From Hericium rajendrae (taxonomy: Eukaryota > Basidiomycota > Agaricomycetes > Russulales > Hericiaceae), in assembly GCA_033439255.1 (NCBI GenBank), contig CM065879.1:4408501-4472500 (forward strand): a stretch of 64,000 nt of DNA, in the 5' to 3' direction. Below the pieces are notes generated by a model. It was given only the letters and a program-made list of their open reading frames with translations, made no database searches and was not told where the DNA came from. Shown piece by piece: positions 34,301 to 46,213 of this stretch (position 1 is its first letter; each line of letters begins with the position of its first letter). The position numbers were made by a program, and so were the translations under genes.

Positions 34301-37077
34301 CCTCCTCGTTCTGTTGATCGTCGCTTCTTGTAGTCCCATCCGAAGAGGTGTTGGAATATAAACCAGATCGACACGTCAAAAAAATCCGCGGCAGCAATCG
34401 GATCGTGGGCCAATCGCCTCGCCCTTTCAGGACCTAGTGCAAGGCATGGATAACGCTGTGCCAGATCTATCTTCTCATCGCCATACATAAGCTGGAAAAT
34501 GGGGCTATGTTGGGCACACAGGTTGATAGTCAGGAACAGGTGCGGGATTCCGATATAACCTGTATAGCTTCTAATCTCGTTTCTAGCAAAAACTTTCGAC
34601 TGTTCAGAGCCCGGGACACGAGCTGCGACAGTGTTAACTTCTCGGAGTAATGCCAATGCATCTGCCTCTTCCGGACTCATGGCCGTCAACGCAGTTTCAT
34701 TCTTGAAGTGGTGAGCCATGTTTTCAATAGTCTCTCTCGGTAACTGAGTCAATTTTCGTGCAATTTCTTCAAAGCGTGGCCTTTTCACAGTGAAGTGAGT
34801 GAACAGATGACCCTTTCGACGCTGAATTATATTCAGCATCACGAATATAAATGAATGGTGGTATCTGAATTCCCTGTCGGCTATCTCGAACAGATATTCC
34901 GCCTGGGCCTGAAAACTTAAAGCGACTCGTCGATCACCGTGCTCAAACCCTCCGATTCCATACGGAAACAATGTTGGGTACATCCCAGGGAATAAAGAAG
35001 GATTGTTATACTCAGGTAAAGCATGGATTCCACGCTTGATCACAAGACCAGGCCCGTCGTCTTCTTGACCACTGGCTTTCTTCTTTGGAAGTAGGTTTCT
35101 CAAGCCGGCTGCTACCAGCGAACGACCAGATATAGTATCCCCAGCACCGTCGAATACACCTGTCTTTTCCAGGAAAACAGTGGCTGTATTACCCTCATCT
35201 GTCACACTCTTTGCCTCGGCACATGTGTTCTGGTCAGCAGCTCGTGCAAGTAGTTCTGCAGGATGCTCGGCTGGTCTGGCTGTCTCCTCCTTGAATAGAG
35301 ACTCGGCCTCGCGCTCGTCAATATTAGCCTCTATCACTCAGTCTTCTATGCCTGGGAGGGAAGTATCATCACGGTACAGGTTCAGATTGGTTTCATCGAG
35401 TACGACGTCAGCGTACAAGGGATTATTCATCTTCAGCCATCGCAGGAACAGCCACACCTTTTGTTTTCTGACAAAGAATATCCTTCTCAGCTGTTCACTC
35501 GTAGGTTTCTTGGCACCTATGAATACTACAGACAGCATGCCGTTAACGTCTGCCGGTGCACACGGCAATACCTTCGCTGTTGACATGATGTTCATCTGGT
35601 GCGCACAAGTATTACCCTTGAATATCTTGTTATTGGTATTGTCGCTGACAGCATATAGACGTGTGACCATTGCGGTTGTGCGATACACGCAACATACCAT
35701 TTCCTCTACCCATGAAATATCATTAAATTCGTCCGGTAGCCTGCCTCGGTACAGACCGTTCGCAAGAGAGAGTCTAGGGATCGAATTTCGCCCAAATGCC
35801 CTTCTACAAGGTGAACATATATCAACTACAAGGCCCAGACTGTCATCGTCTCTGTGGCGAACTCCTCGTCAGTCGATCAATAGATCTTTGAATATTTCAG
35901 GCAAATGTTCGCGTGACATTGGGTCTTTGCTCAAGACATCAGCAATGTTACCATAGGCCTTCAGTTGGTACCAAGGGAGTGTTCGAAACTCTTCGCTGTC
36001 TGCCTTTATGGTATGATATCTTTCTCCTATTTTTGTCCTACTGCAAACACAGCATACTAATGGGTTGACCCATTGCGTTGCCGCCATATAGTCATTGAGG
36101 CACTCCAAGACGACGTCTTTACCTACCATCCTAGGCCAAGAAGAACGGCGCTCATTCATTAGGACTACATTATTGCCGTCTTCCTCGGTGCGTTTGTCTT
36201 GGAGGGCACCGATCACCACTTCGCCGTATTCATACTGTAAAAGCAAGTCAGTAAGATCTTCCTTGGACGTCGCGTCATGTCTGATGTACTTAGGGTTCCA
36301 GCATAACATGTCCTGGACGAGGTCTTTCATATCCATGGCATCAAGCTCGCGGAATCTCCTGAATAGACTTCTGATTATGATCTCAGGGGGATCCAAAACT
36401 TCTAGGCTTCTCTCTCGACGCGAGGGGTGAATTTCAGCGATGACAGTATGTAATTCTCTCAATGTAAGTTGCTTCAGCGCATCTACTCCAGTCTCAAATG
36501 TCAAATAACCAAACAGTTTTCCAGACACCTGCTCGCTTGGGTCGGAACCATTAGATGTAATGCGACCCCTGCTTTCTGGGACTCGGAGCCTGCGGCATAT
36601 ATCATAGCCCATTATATTCGCGAACAGACTGGCCATGAGCGATCCTCTGGACCAGGTGATTGCCTGCATATCCGTATTATTCCGATTCTGAGCGACACAG
36701 ACATTAATGAGTTCATGCAATCCCGCATCTTGCAATTCGGCAACCAAGTCTCTGAAATAGCAGACAATACCATGGATGCTCTCATTACGATCACGGCCAC
36801 TCTGAACCGTGGCTATCTGGAGATCATTAACTGCACGGAACAATGTTGCACTCGGTAATGCCTCTAAGGATCGCATGTGGTGAGTCACCGAAAAGTAGAA
36901 CCATGGCGGATTCTCGGCGTTCATAGTAGGATCACTTATCCCAGTACTCTCATCGGGCCCCGGTTCCTCAATCTCCATTTCAACATCAACGGGATTATGT
37001 TCCTCGGGTGCTATGTCCATCCCGGTAGTAAAAGAACACATTGAATTTCCATCGAGGGGGGCGGATCCGTCTGTCAT
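31342..37077 (-). pseudogene. Helitron Rep-helicase, N-terminal and central part
   Basis: About 1,910 codons in one frame. In order they hold an acidic N-terminal region with a CCVCSR cluster (37,077-35,872), a Helitron N-domain with DICSPCRR and KGNTCAHQMN (about 35,870-35,340), and the Rep endonuclease. The Rep shows the HGHF pair inside NLHGHFLIW and the two-tyrosine motif FYITDYITK. A PIF1-type helicase follows, with Walker A GPGGTGKS near 32,060, Walker B VVLIDEVS and motif III FSGDFYQFLPI. Four in-frame stops occur, at 35869-35871, 35338-35340, 32023-32025 and 31603-31605. All are TGA and no frameshift is present. Rolling-circle nicking and helicase activity are known for the family; this copy cannot make them in one chain. 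Confidence 0.92.
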
Positions 37078-38002
37078 GACAGACGTGAAGGAGGTATGTA
37101 ATGATTCGTCTATACGACGTAAAATGACTGTCTTAATGACCAGATAATGTACGCTTCGTGGCGTGGTATTCCCTACGATCCAGGAGACCGAGGACTACCT
37201 AGACACACTTGCTGATCGACACCTTTTATCCAGACTTCATGTCCTCATGTCCCGCAGGTCCACTTGTCCCCATGTATCATCATGGGACACTATCATACAC
37301 ATCGATGCGATGTTTCAGGGCCGATATGCTCATCTACCATCGGCGAGTCGTACCTTGTTAGTCAATGACACGATCCTTGGGCTGACTTAGGTGAAAATAT
37401 GTCGTGTCTTGCATACACCGGAACCACTCGGATCCTGGAGCCATACATCTTTCAGTGATAACGTGCTCCAGGTATCTGGTCGCCTCGGTTCCTGTGATCA
37501 CATGGAATGTAGTCAATGTTTTCCGCTTACCCACGCTCCTCGGACCATCAGATAGTGCACACATGCCATAGCCACACCAGAGAAGATGCCCACATGCGCA
37601 TCCACGACAGCTAGAACAAACCAAAAAAAAAATGGATGCAATCTCGATCCCACACATCTTCTTTAGATCTTTGCATTCTCAATCTTCGAACGCGGCTGTT
37701 TCTGATACTCGGCGCAATTATCTGGCATCGTATACCCTCCCCTGGATCCCACGACATCTTCCACCACAATTTCAATCTCGCCATGTGCTATCCTGTCCAA
37801 CCTACAGGATCTACGTAGCCCTCGTATAACGACATTGAGCAGTTCGCTTCTACTTCAGTGATTGATGCGACACTTTTACACTAGAATTACGATGATGCAT
37901 TGCAAGGCGAGAAACTGCATATGGGGTTCTTCCTGGAGGTGGAACGACGCTATTTCATCAGCATGGTAGACCCTCTAGTGTCCGTCTTCGATTCCCCCAA
38001 AG
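37078..38002. other. Helitron 5' flank and intergenic
   Basis: The Helitron 5' end (TC) must lie here but was not located. A palindrome TCTGTCATGACAGA sits over the Helitron start codon. No host gene is supported. Confidence 0.4.
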
Positions 38003-39263
38003 ATGAAGTCCGCACCCTTTCCCAAAAAATCACCTGATCTCGACTGGCGTTACCCGCATCTGCGCCTCCCCATCACTTCCGGCAGTTCACATTCGCTAGC
38101 TCTGCGATTCCAAGTCGTGCGATCCCCAGGTTACTTGCTACACTCCACCAACAAGCCTCGTGACACCCCATTTTTCCTAAATAGCCCTGCGTCGACTCAG
38201 GCGCGGTCACCGTGCAGCTTCAGCTCGCAGGGAATATATCGCGTCGTCAATGTTCCTTTGGACCACAGCTTTCGACACCTTCTATTGATCCTCCAGTTCA
38301 TTTTTAGCGACAGCATCCAACTTGCTCTCGGCGACAATGTTGACGGTGACCATGATGAACTCCATTTTAGTTTCGCCGTCCAAAAAGGTGTCATTATCTA
38401 CTCAGATGAGTACAAACCCGGTTGTATCGCATACGGAACTACATGGAGAAGAATCGGTCGGGGCCCATTACCGGTAGATCATGGCTTGACTGCACTCAGT
38501 GGCACGTTCTGCGAACAGGAGCGAAAGTTCTATCGAGCTTGGGGATACGAGATGGAGAGCGAAGTCACCTTGCGCGACGTGTGGCCGGACGGCGGTGACG
38601 TGACACGTGGGATTGTATATGTACGCGATATTTTGTCTCGGTGGGGAATATGTTACTCACTCACTCGCACGCTTTTGTTCTCAGGAGGATAAAGACATTA
38701 CAATCAATATCACGCTCAACGTGCAACCATTGTCTCCGGACGCAACTGTCTCGAGCTGCGTGTTTGTCTATCGCGCCCACGGGGACATGGTAGTCCGTCT
38801 ACCCCCTTGCATAAGTTTACCGGACATTCCATGCAACAAGTTTGAGGGTCCGGTTTCCCGACACCTACCGGACTCGACTTATCCATCGTCATTGGAAACG
38901 ACCTTGTTCCACATGTCTTTCATACGTACCATTTTATCGGAAGAGGTGAGTATCCTGCTATGAACCGTGTCTACTTATTATTGACTCACCGTGTTCTAAG
39001 ACACATGTCCGCGATGAGACTCGGGATTTTCCCACATTAGAGACGACACATTTAAACAAGCCAGACGCATTCCAGAACTATCTCCGCTCAGTCAACGGAC
39101 ATCTTCATCTTCGCCAGTTCTTCCTAAATTCGCCATCTGCATCGTCGACAAGTCAATGCATTATGGAACCAGGTCATGAACTCGTCGACTTAAAGGTGAG
39201 TGTTCTCAATCGAGACTCAAACTGGATGCTGATTGTGAGCCGAAAAGACATCGAAACAAATAG
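38003..39263 (+). CDS. pRiA4b ORF-3-like protein, four exons
   Basis: Exon 1 starts at 38003. Introns are GTACGC...TTCTCAG, GTGAGT...TCTAAG and GTGAGT...TTGTGAG, and each junction keeps frame. The last junction, giving a short basic end at 39263, is the least certain. The middle of the product has IYRVVNVPLDHSFRHLLLIL, LHFSFAVQKG, VTLRDVWPDGG and IVYEDKDITINITLNV. This order and spacing recall the plasmid pRiA4b ORF-3 domain, where a strand-helix start is followed by a YDFGDxWxHxI strand. The resemblance is by eye only. The molecular function of that domain family is not established. No signal peptide is seen. Confidence 0.55.
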
Positions 39264-40745
39264 TCTTCGCCTGCTAACAGAGAACTCCCATCCACGTCTC
39301 CCGATTCTAAAAGGCATGTACCATCGAATATTTATGAGCTCCTTACTTTCTAACTGCCATACACACAGGCATACATTCGTCTATTGTACCTTTTTTTTGG
39401 AATGTATGAGGTACCGCGGCAGTGCAAGGCCAGCGTTGTATCGAACCATGCAGTAGACAGCGCATAGGTTCAAAATAGACCGACTTGAGTTGCTGTAGCC
39501 ATCTCCTCTTCCCTCCCCCCCCAAAATCTTTTCCTCCTTCGTCATGTTTGAAGGTGAACAGCCTCTAAATCCAATATGGTCACATGACCTGTATCATATT
39601 CAAGCGGAGTTGTCCAATAACACGCAGAGTTGTCCCAGCACTCCAGTGATACGATTCATTCTGATTAGCACATGCGGGTTCCAGCATCTACAGCACGTAG
39701 AGGATTCTTTAATAAGTTTCTTGTGATGACCAAGCAAACCCCGAACCACCCACGCAAAATGGAAAATCTAATGCTAAAATTGCATCGGTCAATCCCAGGA
39801 CGTTCGCTTCCGATGGCAACTGACTCGATATAGCCATTTTCGTATATCTTTCTATAAGTAGTAGGATGCATCATGCCGAGATGCTTATCTGAGCCAAATT
39901 TTGCCCGAGAGTTTGGCCATTCCTTGTGCTTCTGTGCGCCTTTCTGTCGGGTAGTACTTGTTATACTCAGTGCTTGTATCTTATCAAACACAGTACAAGC
40001 GAGCATACCATCTCCGCGTATCAACCACTTGCTGACCTATCTTACGATAAACAGCTCACCATAACTACGCACCATAGCCCGCTTGTCCTATACATCCATC
40101 CTCATGGAGCAGAGTCTTATTCTTCCGGACTTAGATGTCAGTCTGACTTCTCGTGAGTCTATCTTCTGTAATATCAACCTTGGATATATTGAACACATGA
40201 ATTTTCAAGGCGATGGGCGACCCTTTACTGCAGGACTTTGCTCTGCAAATCCCAGGCCCAACACACACTATCTTCAAATTCCATGCATAATAATGACCAA
40301 TCTACAAGGTCCATAGATTGCGACAGTGCCTATGCCATCCCGCATCGCAGTTGGAATGTTGATACAACCATTTGCGCACCAGGAGGATGTGGTGGTACGC
40401 GGTCAGGTAGTCAGTATCACGGGACATGGAGAATTATGGGAATGCTGCAGAATTCAGAAGGAAGGAGAAATGCAGATCAATGAGGAGCGAGAAATGGAGT
40501 TGCTTGTTGTATATGATACTTGACCGGCTGACTGTGCAATGCTATCCACATGTTTTGTGATGCATTAGCTGCATTCCACAGTTGCAATACATCTCATCTC
40601 AAGACATCACAGATGCAAAGTTTCAACATATCAAGAAGTATCCTGACCAACTGATCACATTAGAAAATACATTTTATTTTCAGATGAGAATGGTTGCAAC
40701 TCATTGTCTTGGATGTGTTGCAGGCCATGCGATGAGTCTTGCCTT
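39264..40745. other. Intergenic with gene-like fragments, nothing firm
   Basis: Several 60-80 codon frames overlap without consistent splice sites. A short stretch at 39,367-39,450 continues a frame like the end of the preceding gene, but the join is not supported. Confidence 0.35.
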
Positions 40746-41664
40746 ATGGCGTGTGAATCCTCGCTTGGATTGTCGGCTCAAAGTATAAAACCTACAAGGA
40801 CACGTCGACTCGACTTGTGGGTCACCGTCATCATGCTTGGGCTCTGCCTTCCCCTCAAATGGACTCCAGCCTCCAAGATTGCGTCAGGCATACCTAGCCT
40901 CACATTCAATCATGGACCAGCAGAGATTATGGTCCACCACAGGTAATTATCTCCCTCGATTGTCATGCTGATTTGAATTCTAACTTCTACATTTTCTTTT
41001 TCCTTATAGTGTTTCTGTTTCCATAAGCGGTACAACATGCTCTTCTGTGCCCATCACCATCTCTTCAGTTACCAATCTCTTGGATGATCCATGTGAGGTC
41101 CCACCTCCCTACTCTCCACCATCGCTCGTAGAATTTGATGATGACATGGACAACACCAACGAGTTCGTCTTCCCATCTTCTTACCAAAGGGTCACAGCAT
41201 ACGCCAATCCACCGTCATTTGTGGAACCATGGTTCATCGTCAAGCATCCCATATCCCTGATCCACATCGGTTCCTTGTTGCAGATGTCTCTGAGCAGCGT
41301 CATGGTGGCTCGTGTTCGTATTGCACAGATTCTCCGACTGGGAGCAACATGGGTTCATTATCTGGCCATACGTGAGGACTGGGAAGGTGATGAGGAGAGG
41401 AAGATGGAGGTCGTTGTACCACGAATATGGAGCATTGTGAGTCTACGTACCAAGTTTGCCGCGTTAATGGGTAGGATCCCATCCACTGACATCATCGATC
41501 CATTCGACCCTGCCAGCGACAATCAAGTGGAGGCGCATCCACTCGACAATCTTCCACCCCAATATGATGCTGCCAGCGAGCATGAGAGAATGCGATATCG
41601 ACGATGGGAACGGAGGTTGAGAATCTTGGTTGGGACTGGTATTTACATCATTGGGAGACAGTGA
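40746..41664 (+). CDS. Uncharacterised protein with one hydrophobic segment and a PPPYSPPS motif
   Basis: Two exons. The first includes LWVTVIMLGLCLPLKWTPASK, a hydrophobic segment near the N-terminus, and ends VHH. A GTAATT...CTTATAG intron joins it to SVSVSISGTTCSSVPITISSV. The second exon carries PPPYSPPSLVEFDDDMD, a candidate WW-domain ligand, and runs to ILVGTGIYIIGRQ. The product is about 285 residues. The start is uncertain: 40746 is the second in-frame ATG of the exon, and an upstream exon is possible. The layout suggests a type II membrane or membrane-anchored protein. I do not recognise the family. Confidence 0.5.
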
Positions 41665-44482
41665 TGGACCTGCACGTCTCTCTATTCATCTCCCTCGTTC
41701 ATATCTATCCATCTTAGCTCAATCGTACTGCCATCACTCCTTTTTTGTTCAACAATACAGTCAGTCACCATGCTCATGCCTTACCTGTATGTCATACATT
41801 GAGTTGAACAAATTTCAAAAGACCTCTTGTGCGACATGCATATGCAGTTGAATATCCAAGTTCATCTTATAGTAATCATCCCATAAGTCGCTTTATTTTT
41901 GACGATCAACACAACAGTAATCAACCCAAGCCCAATGGTCCAAGAACACTTGCTACCTAGTCAATGTTCACAGCTTCCCATCGCATCGTAGATTCCTCGT
42001 ACTGAACATGCTCATCGTACAATAGATCTGTGTTGTCCACGTCCAAATAGCATGTAAGGTATACAAAAGCTTTGTTGTGTTGCATGATCGCCTTCACTCA
42101 ACACGATATCACCCAGGATAATGTCAAGGAAGCTGATATGAGTGTCGTACGTATCAGTCTGATATGGGAGCCGACAATCAAACACCCAAACGGCAATGAG
42201 ACACGACAAGAGCCATAATAATGATTTACAACACACCTTCACATTATGTCCCTGCGAGGTGTAAAGCGACACGAGCGGTCTCATACCCGCGGCGAGGGGC
42301 AAAACTGGCAAGGACACCGGTGATCCACATGAGAAAGGTTGAAGAGATGAAGAGATGAACTCTCACCATCCTTGCTTGATATCCCGGAGTATCGGGACTG
42401 GACAACAATCGCATGGTAAAAGGCATCCAGCCACATCAGCTCAAAATCTGACATACGACACAGTGTACCATCACCGGGATCACCGTATTGGTCGCATACC
42501 ATCCAAGGAAACAAAGAAACCAAACCCGTATGGGTTCGTCAGACCCTACAGGAGTCAGATAATTCCAGCGGTCACTCAGGTTATCACTCAAGTGCAAGTC
42601 CATTGGTACACAGGATAGACTGCACGTCTTCGTCGTTGCATCTATATAATCTACCAAAAGATCTAAATAAGGAGTTGATTAACGCGAGGGTTGCGACATT
42701 GGTGCATATAAGTACATACTATGGTTATCAACCAACCGTACCCGAACTTCAGCGTAGCGCTGAGTAAACATGTCTTGACCATCGACAGAGACATTACTGG
42801 CAGGATTGCTGAGGGCCATCGGCATGAGAACGCGACGTACCCTTCAAATGAGAGTTCTAAATCATCCGCACAGTGCCTATACAAAACTCTGAGCACCACG
42901 TGGTTCGGCTCAATACGGCACGTAAGAAATGACAGAATTACTTGTCGTATGTTATGTACGGACATATCGGGGTGATCAGCAAGGCAATGAGATGATCCGT
43001 TGTAACTCACCAATAAATGCAAGTCATGCAGCACAGGTGTACGATGCGCACGAACAAGAGGGCTAGGCCAACAAATGATTAGCACGATGAAGTCAGTAGG
43101 AAGCAAGATAGGTTCGATGCAAACCGCTCACGTAATTCACGTGTGGAGTGTTAGTATGAGACTAGGAAGCGAAAGAACAGATGTGGGTGCACTCAGTTCG
43201 GGCAAACACTAGCTGGTATGCGCGGGATAGCTCGGGTAGTCACTAAGAAAAACGGGATTTGTCGGGCGACAAAGAATTCTGCTGACTAAGCGTTACTTGT
43301 GACGATGCGCACGTGACTACCAGCCAAAAAAAACGGACACAACCCATTCGAGAGAATGGGAACGGACATCTTGAAAGCGCCTGGCAGCTGCCTCGATGCC
43401 CGTAGTTGAGGGCTCCACGCACTGCCATGGTGTACATATCGTCCTGGCAAGAATACCAGGAAGCCGCTGAGGCGCTCTATACAAAGTCTCCGAACAAGGT
43501 GCCGTGATCCTGCTATCGGAGTATTACATGACTGACGTGCGTGTCTGTGGGCGAATAGACGCGATATTGTGTGAAGTGGAAATCATCAGAGGCCAAACTA
43601 GTCCTCAAGATCACAGATGACACGACAGTGCGTGTTCTGGCTGCTTTGTTGCGCTCGTACTGACGATCTCTGGTGCGACCGATGATCTTGATCAGTGTCT
43701 CAAATTCAAAACCCACTCCTCCATCTTTCTCAACCGATTCGAGGCTCTGAATCTCTCGCTAATGCAAAAGATGATGAATGCAAGACCGCCGCCCGCGCCG
43801 AGCCCGACACCGCGCACTGCTACTGCTTCGCCTGCTCCTGGAGCAGCTGCAAAGGCAGAAACGCTGGTATCGCGGTGCCTGCGTCCAGCGTTGCTCCGAC
43901 ACCAGGTGGGCCTGCCGGGGGAGGGGTGAAGAAGAAGAAGCCGAAGAAGAAAAAGTAGATCGTTGTTAGGATTAGTGCGCAGAAATGCGAAGGGCGTTTC
44001 CAACAGTTCGCAAGGGTGACAGGTGCAGCCTCGCGAGCTCGTATACAAAATGTTCTTTTGAAATGCATTATAGCTTTAGGATCTGGATATCATATCCGCT
44101 AAGTACTGAGTCCTTCGGGTCTCTTTGAATTCTGATCCTTGTCCCCCTTTCTCAAACATCTAGCATCGGTGTGCGTGGCACGGGCAGATGGTGAAATGAT
44201 TCCCTTGCGTGTCGTGGCCAGAATTCACCAGAATTCATTTTCTTGTACCAAACATCTTCATGATTGATCCGTTGTTTGAAACACGACCAGCACCAACTCG
44301 TTGAAGCATAATGCATTGGCGGCCAGTCAGTATCAGAATGTCAGGCTGCGTAAACCGGCCGTTCATATATCGATGCTTCAGCTGAAACGTGGATACGGAG
44401 GTAAGTAAGAACCTTTCTCATTAAAACGCTCATCGCCTCTTCCTTCCGACTATACACACTCTCTTTATCACATTTACACCAC
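41665..44482. other. Mostly intergenic; possible small membrane-protein gene at 42,663-43,106 (minus)
   Basis: The minus-strand frame 43106-42663 encodes about 147 residues with several hydrophobic stretches (SAILPVMSLSMVKTCLLSATLKFGYGWLITIV). It contains GTGAGT donors but lacks a matching acceptor in frame. A plus-strand Lys-rich tail (GGGVKKKKPKKKK) ends at 43,958 and may be the last exon of an unrecovered gene. Nothing here is firm. Confidence 0.3.
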
Positions 44483-44496
44483 GGTTGCTGGCAACC
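44483..44496 (+). promoter_or_regulatory. Leader palindrome GGTTGCTGGCAACC, paralog A
   Basis: A perfect inverted repeat (GGTTGC-TG-GCAACC) ends 9 nt before the ATG of paralog A and recurs 3 nt before the ATG of paralog B. It resembles an RFX-type X-box half-site pair with altered spacing, or a small leader hairpin. Which of the two it is cannot be told from sequence. Confidence 0.5.
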
Positions 44497-44505
44497 AACA
44501 CTATC

Positions 44506-45538
44506 ATGTCTCTCACCACGCGTTTCCTCGCAATGCCACTCGTTCAAACTTTCAATCCTTACTGCCGTCTGGTATGGCTTATGCTGGAGCTCATCATGCT
44601 TGCAACTGTCGGTGCCTTCGCTGTTTTCAAGTCCGCGCTTTATGCAGAGGGCTGGTTCGCAGCCGCTAAAGGTCAGCATCATTGTCCTTAAACACCCGCT
44701 CCCGGATCGATGATCATATGCATCGAATGAATTGTAGCCGTCTTCTACTACCTGAACTCGCTGCTTCCCCCGCTCTTCGGGTGGGCTGTCATCTCTGCCC
44801 CCGAGATCGTCGTTGCCATCCCCGATATCATCGTCACCAAGGACGACGACAAGCAGCCCGATCCCCCCAGCCCTCCCCCTCCCTACTCCTCCGTCGTCCC
44901 CGTCCAGCCGGTGCAACCCGCAGACAAGAACGACAAGGCCATCTCCAAGCCCCCCACCCCCAGAGCCGCCCCCTCCCCACCCCTCCCTCGGTGCCACCGC
45001 CCTGGAAAGGCTACTCCATGATCCCAGTCAAGCACTACAAGGACGGCAAATGGTCCGTCTACGAGGCGAAATACTGGAACGGCGCGCCGCTGTGCCGCCT
45101 GCCGACCGTGACCCCGCCGAAGGAGGGCCCGCGCCGCGTGATGCAGCCGCGCGCGGAGGTCGTGCGCCTCAAGCCCGGCGGCTTCCGCTTCCTCCCCAAC
45201 CCCGACCTCCTCGCGCCGCCCCGCGCGCCGTCGGCGGGCGCGTCCTCCCCGCGCGGCTCGTCAAGGTCGTCCCCGCCATCCGCTGCTTCGCGCCGGCGGT
45301 GGGGGACGTCGCGAGGCCGGTGAGGATCCCGGCGATGCAGATCCGCTATGTGAATCTGCATGTGCCGAGGGTGAATGACCATTCGAGGCTTAAACACGAG
45401 GATGAGGTGTTTTGGTTCCCGAAGCTGGGGCGGTACTTCCCGCGTGAGCCTCAGGCTTGGGAGAGGCGAACCTCGACGCGATGCCTGGTGCTTTCCGGCT
45501 GCGCAAGGCGGTGTTCTGAGCGGGGGTGGTGGAGGTGA
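44506..45538 (+). CDS. Paralog A: small membrane protein with Pro-rich cytosolic tail
   Basis: Exon 1 (MSLTTRFLAMPLVQTFNPYC...) holds a membrane segment (LVWLMLELIMLATVGAFAVF). A GTCAGC...TTGTAG intron leads to AVFYYLNSLLPPLFGWAVIS, a second hydrophobic stretch, then PPSPPPPYSSVVPVQP, and then a globular tail with SVYEAKYWNGAPL and DEVFWFPKLGRYFP. Every part has a counterpart in the minus-strand gene at 55,790-56,874. The reading frame changes twice, once in a C-rich run near 44,980 and once in a GC-rich run near 45,220, so the copy is either decayed or carries assembly errors. The family is unknown to me; a PPPPY motif suggests WW-domain binding. Confidence 0.6.
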
Positions 45539-45995
45539 GGTTGCGGACGTCGGGGCTCAATATTCGAAAACCAAAGTACAAGTTAGGTTGGGAGCGGGAG
45601 AGAGGTAATGTGGATGGTATGTTTTCTTGAGCTGGTTCTCGAGACCTTTTTTTTTTCGCAGCTTCCTCGGGGGACGCCCCGAATCGCGGATTTTCTGGCT
45701 TGCATCTGGACTTCAACTTCAACCTCAAACTTCACACCAAGCGCCTTGGACATTGTCTTTTTATAGTTCTTGGATCTTTGGCCCTTTCTCTGGACTCTCT
45801 GGCGATGTTTCCTAGGTTCTCTGGCTGCTCTGGCTTGTGGACGTCTCGTTCCGCTCTGATCTAGGTACGTATGCATCTTCCTCTCCTCTTTTTCATGTTT
45901 TCTTCCCTTCTAGGTTGCCGTGGATCGCAGTGCGTTTCCTTTCCTATATCTCCCTCTTGTAGACTTCCGTCCACTGCTTTCGCTTTTTCCTGTAC

Positions 45996-46078
45996 CGGTC
46001 TTAAGAAACAGACCGCTTTCGATGTACTACCCGTTGGTTTTGTGGGCCTTAAGAAGTAGGCCTTGTCTTTGTACGGGT
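45996..46078 (+). other. Structured non-coding module, copy A (two hairpins plus enclosing stem)
   Basis: Hairpin 1 is CGGTCT/AGACCG with loop TAAGAAAC (45996-46015). Hairpin 2 is GGCCT/AGGCC with loop TAAGAAGT (46045-46062). ACCCGT (46029-46034) and ACGGGT (46073-46078) pair around hairpin 2. The module starts 458 nt after the stop of paralog A. The B copy lies at the same distance from its gene, with compensatory changes in the enclosing stem. A long 3' UTR element or a separate RNA are both possible. Confidence 0.6.
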
Positions 46079-46213
46079 TGGCTCGGTTTACATTCGTCGT
46101 AGATACTTAGCTTCTTCTCGTGTCTTTGGTTCGGGTGGGACGGTCATCGGGTTGGCTTGGGTTTGGGATGGGGTGGTCGGACGGGAATGCTGTGGGCGAC
46201 AGAGAGTACCCCA

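Larger units (their letters stand above)
14260..37077 (-). mobile_element. Helitron, interrupted by a nested LTR retrotransposon
   Basis: A rolling-circle DNA transposon on the minus strand. Its coding region runs from 37,077 down to 31,342, is interrupted by the LTR element at 16,167-31,341, and resumes at 16,162 down to 14,276. The LTR element duplicated the target CCGG (16163-16166 and 31342-31345). The reading frame is kept across the insertion point, so the insertion itself added no other damage. The ends given are the coding limits plus a terminal hairpin. The true TC and CTRR termini were not located. Confidence 0.9.

Noticed and set aside
31603-35871. Reading the Helitron TGA codons as recoded or selenocysteine
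   Set aside because: No selenocysteine element is visible, fungi of this group are not known to use it, and CpG decay explains the pattern.
43695-43958. An 87-codon plus-strand frame ending in a Lys-rich tail
   Set aside because: The tail looks real, but no upstream exon with a matching splice site could be found, so it is mentioned only within the intergenic entry.
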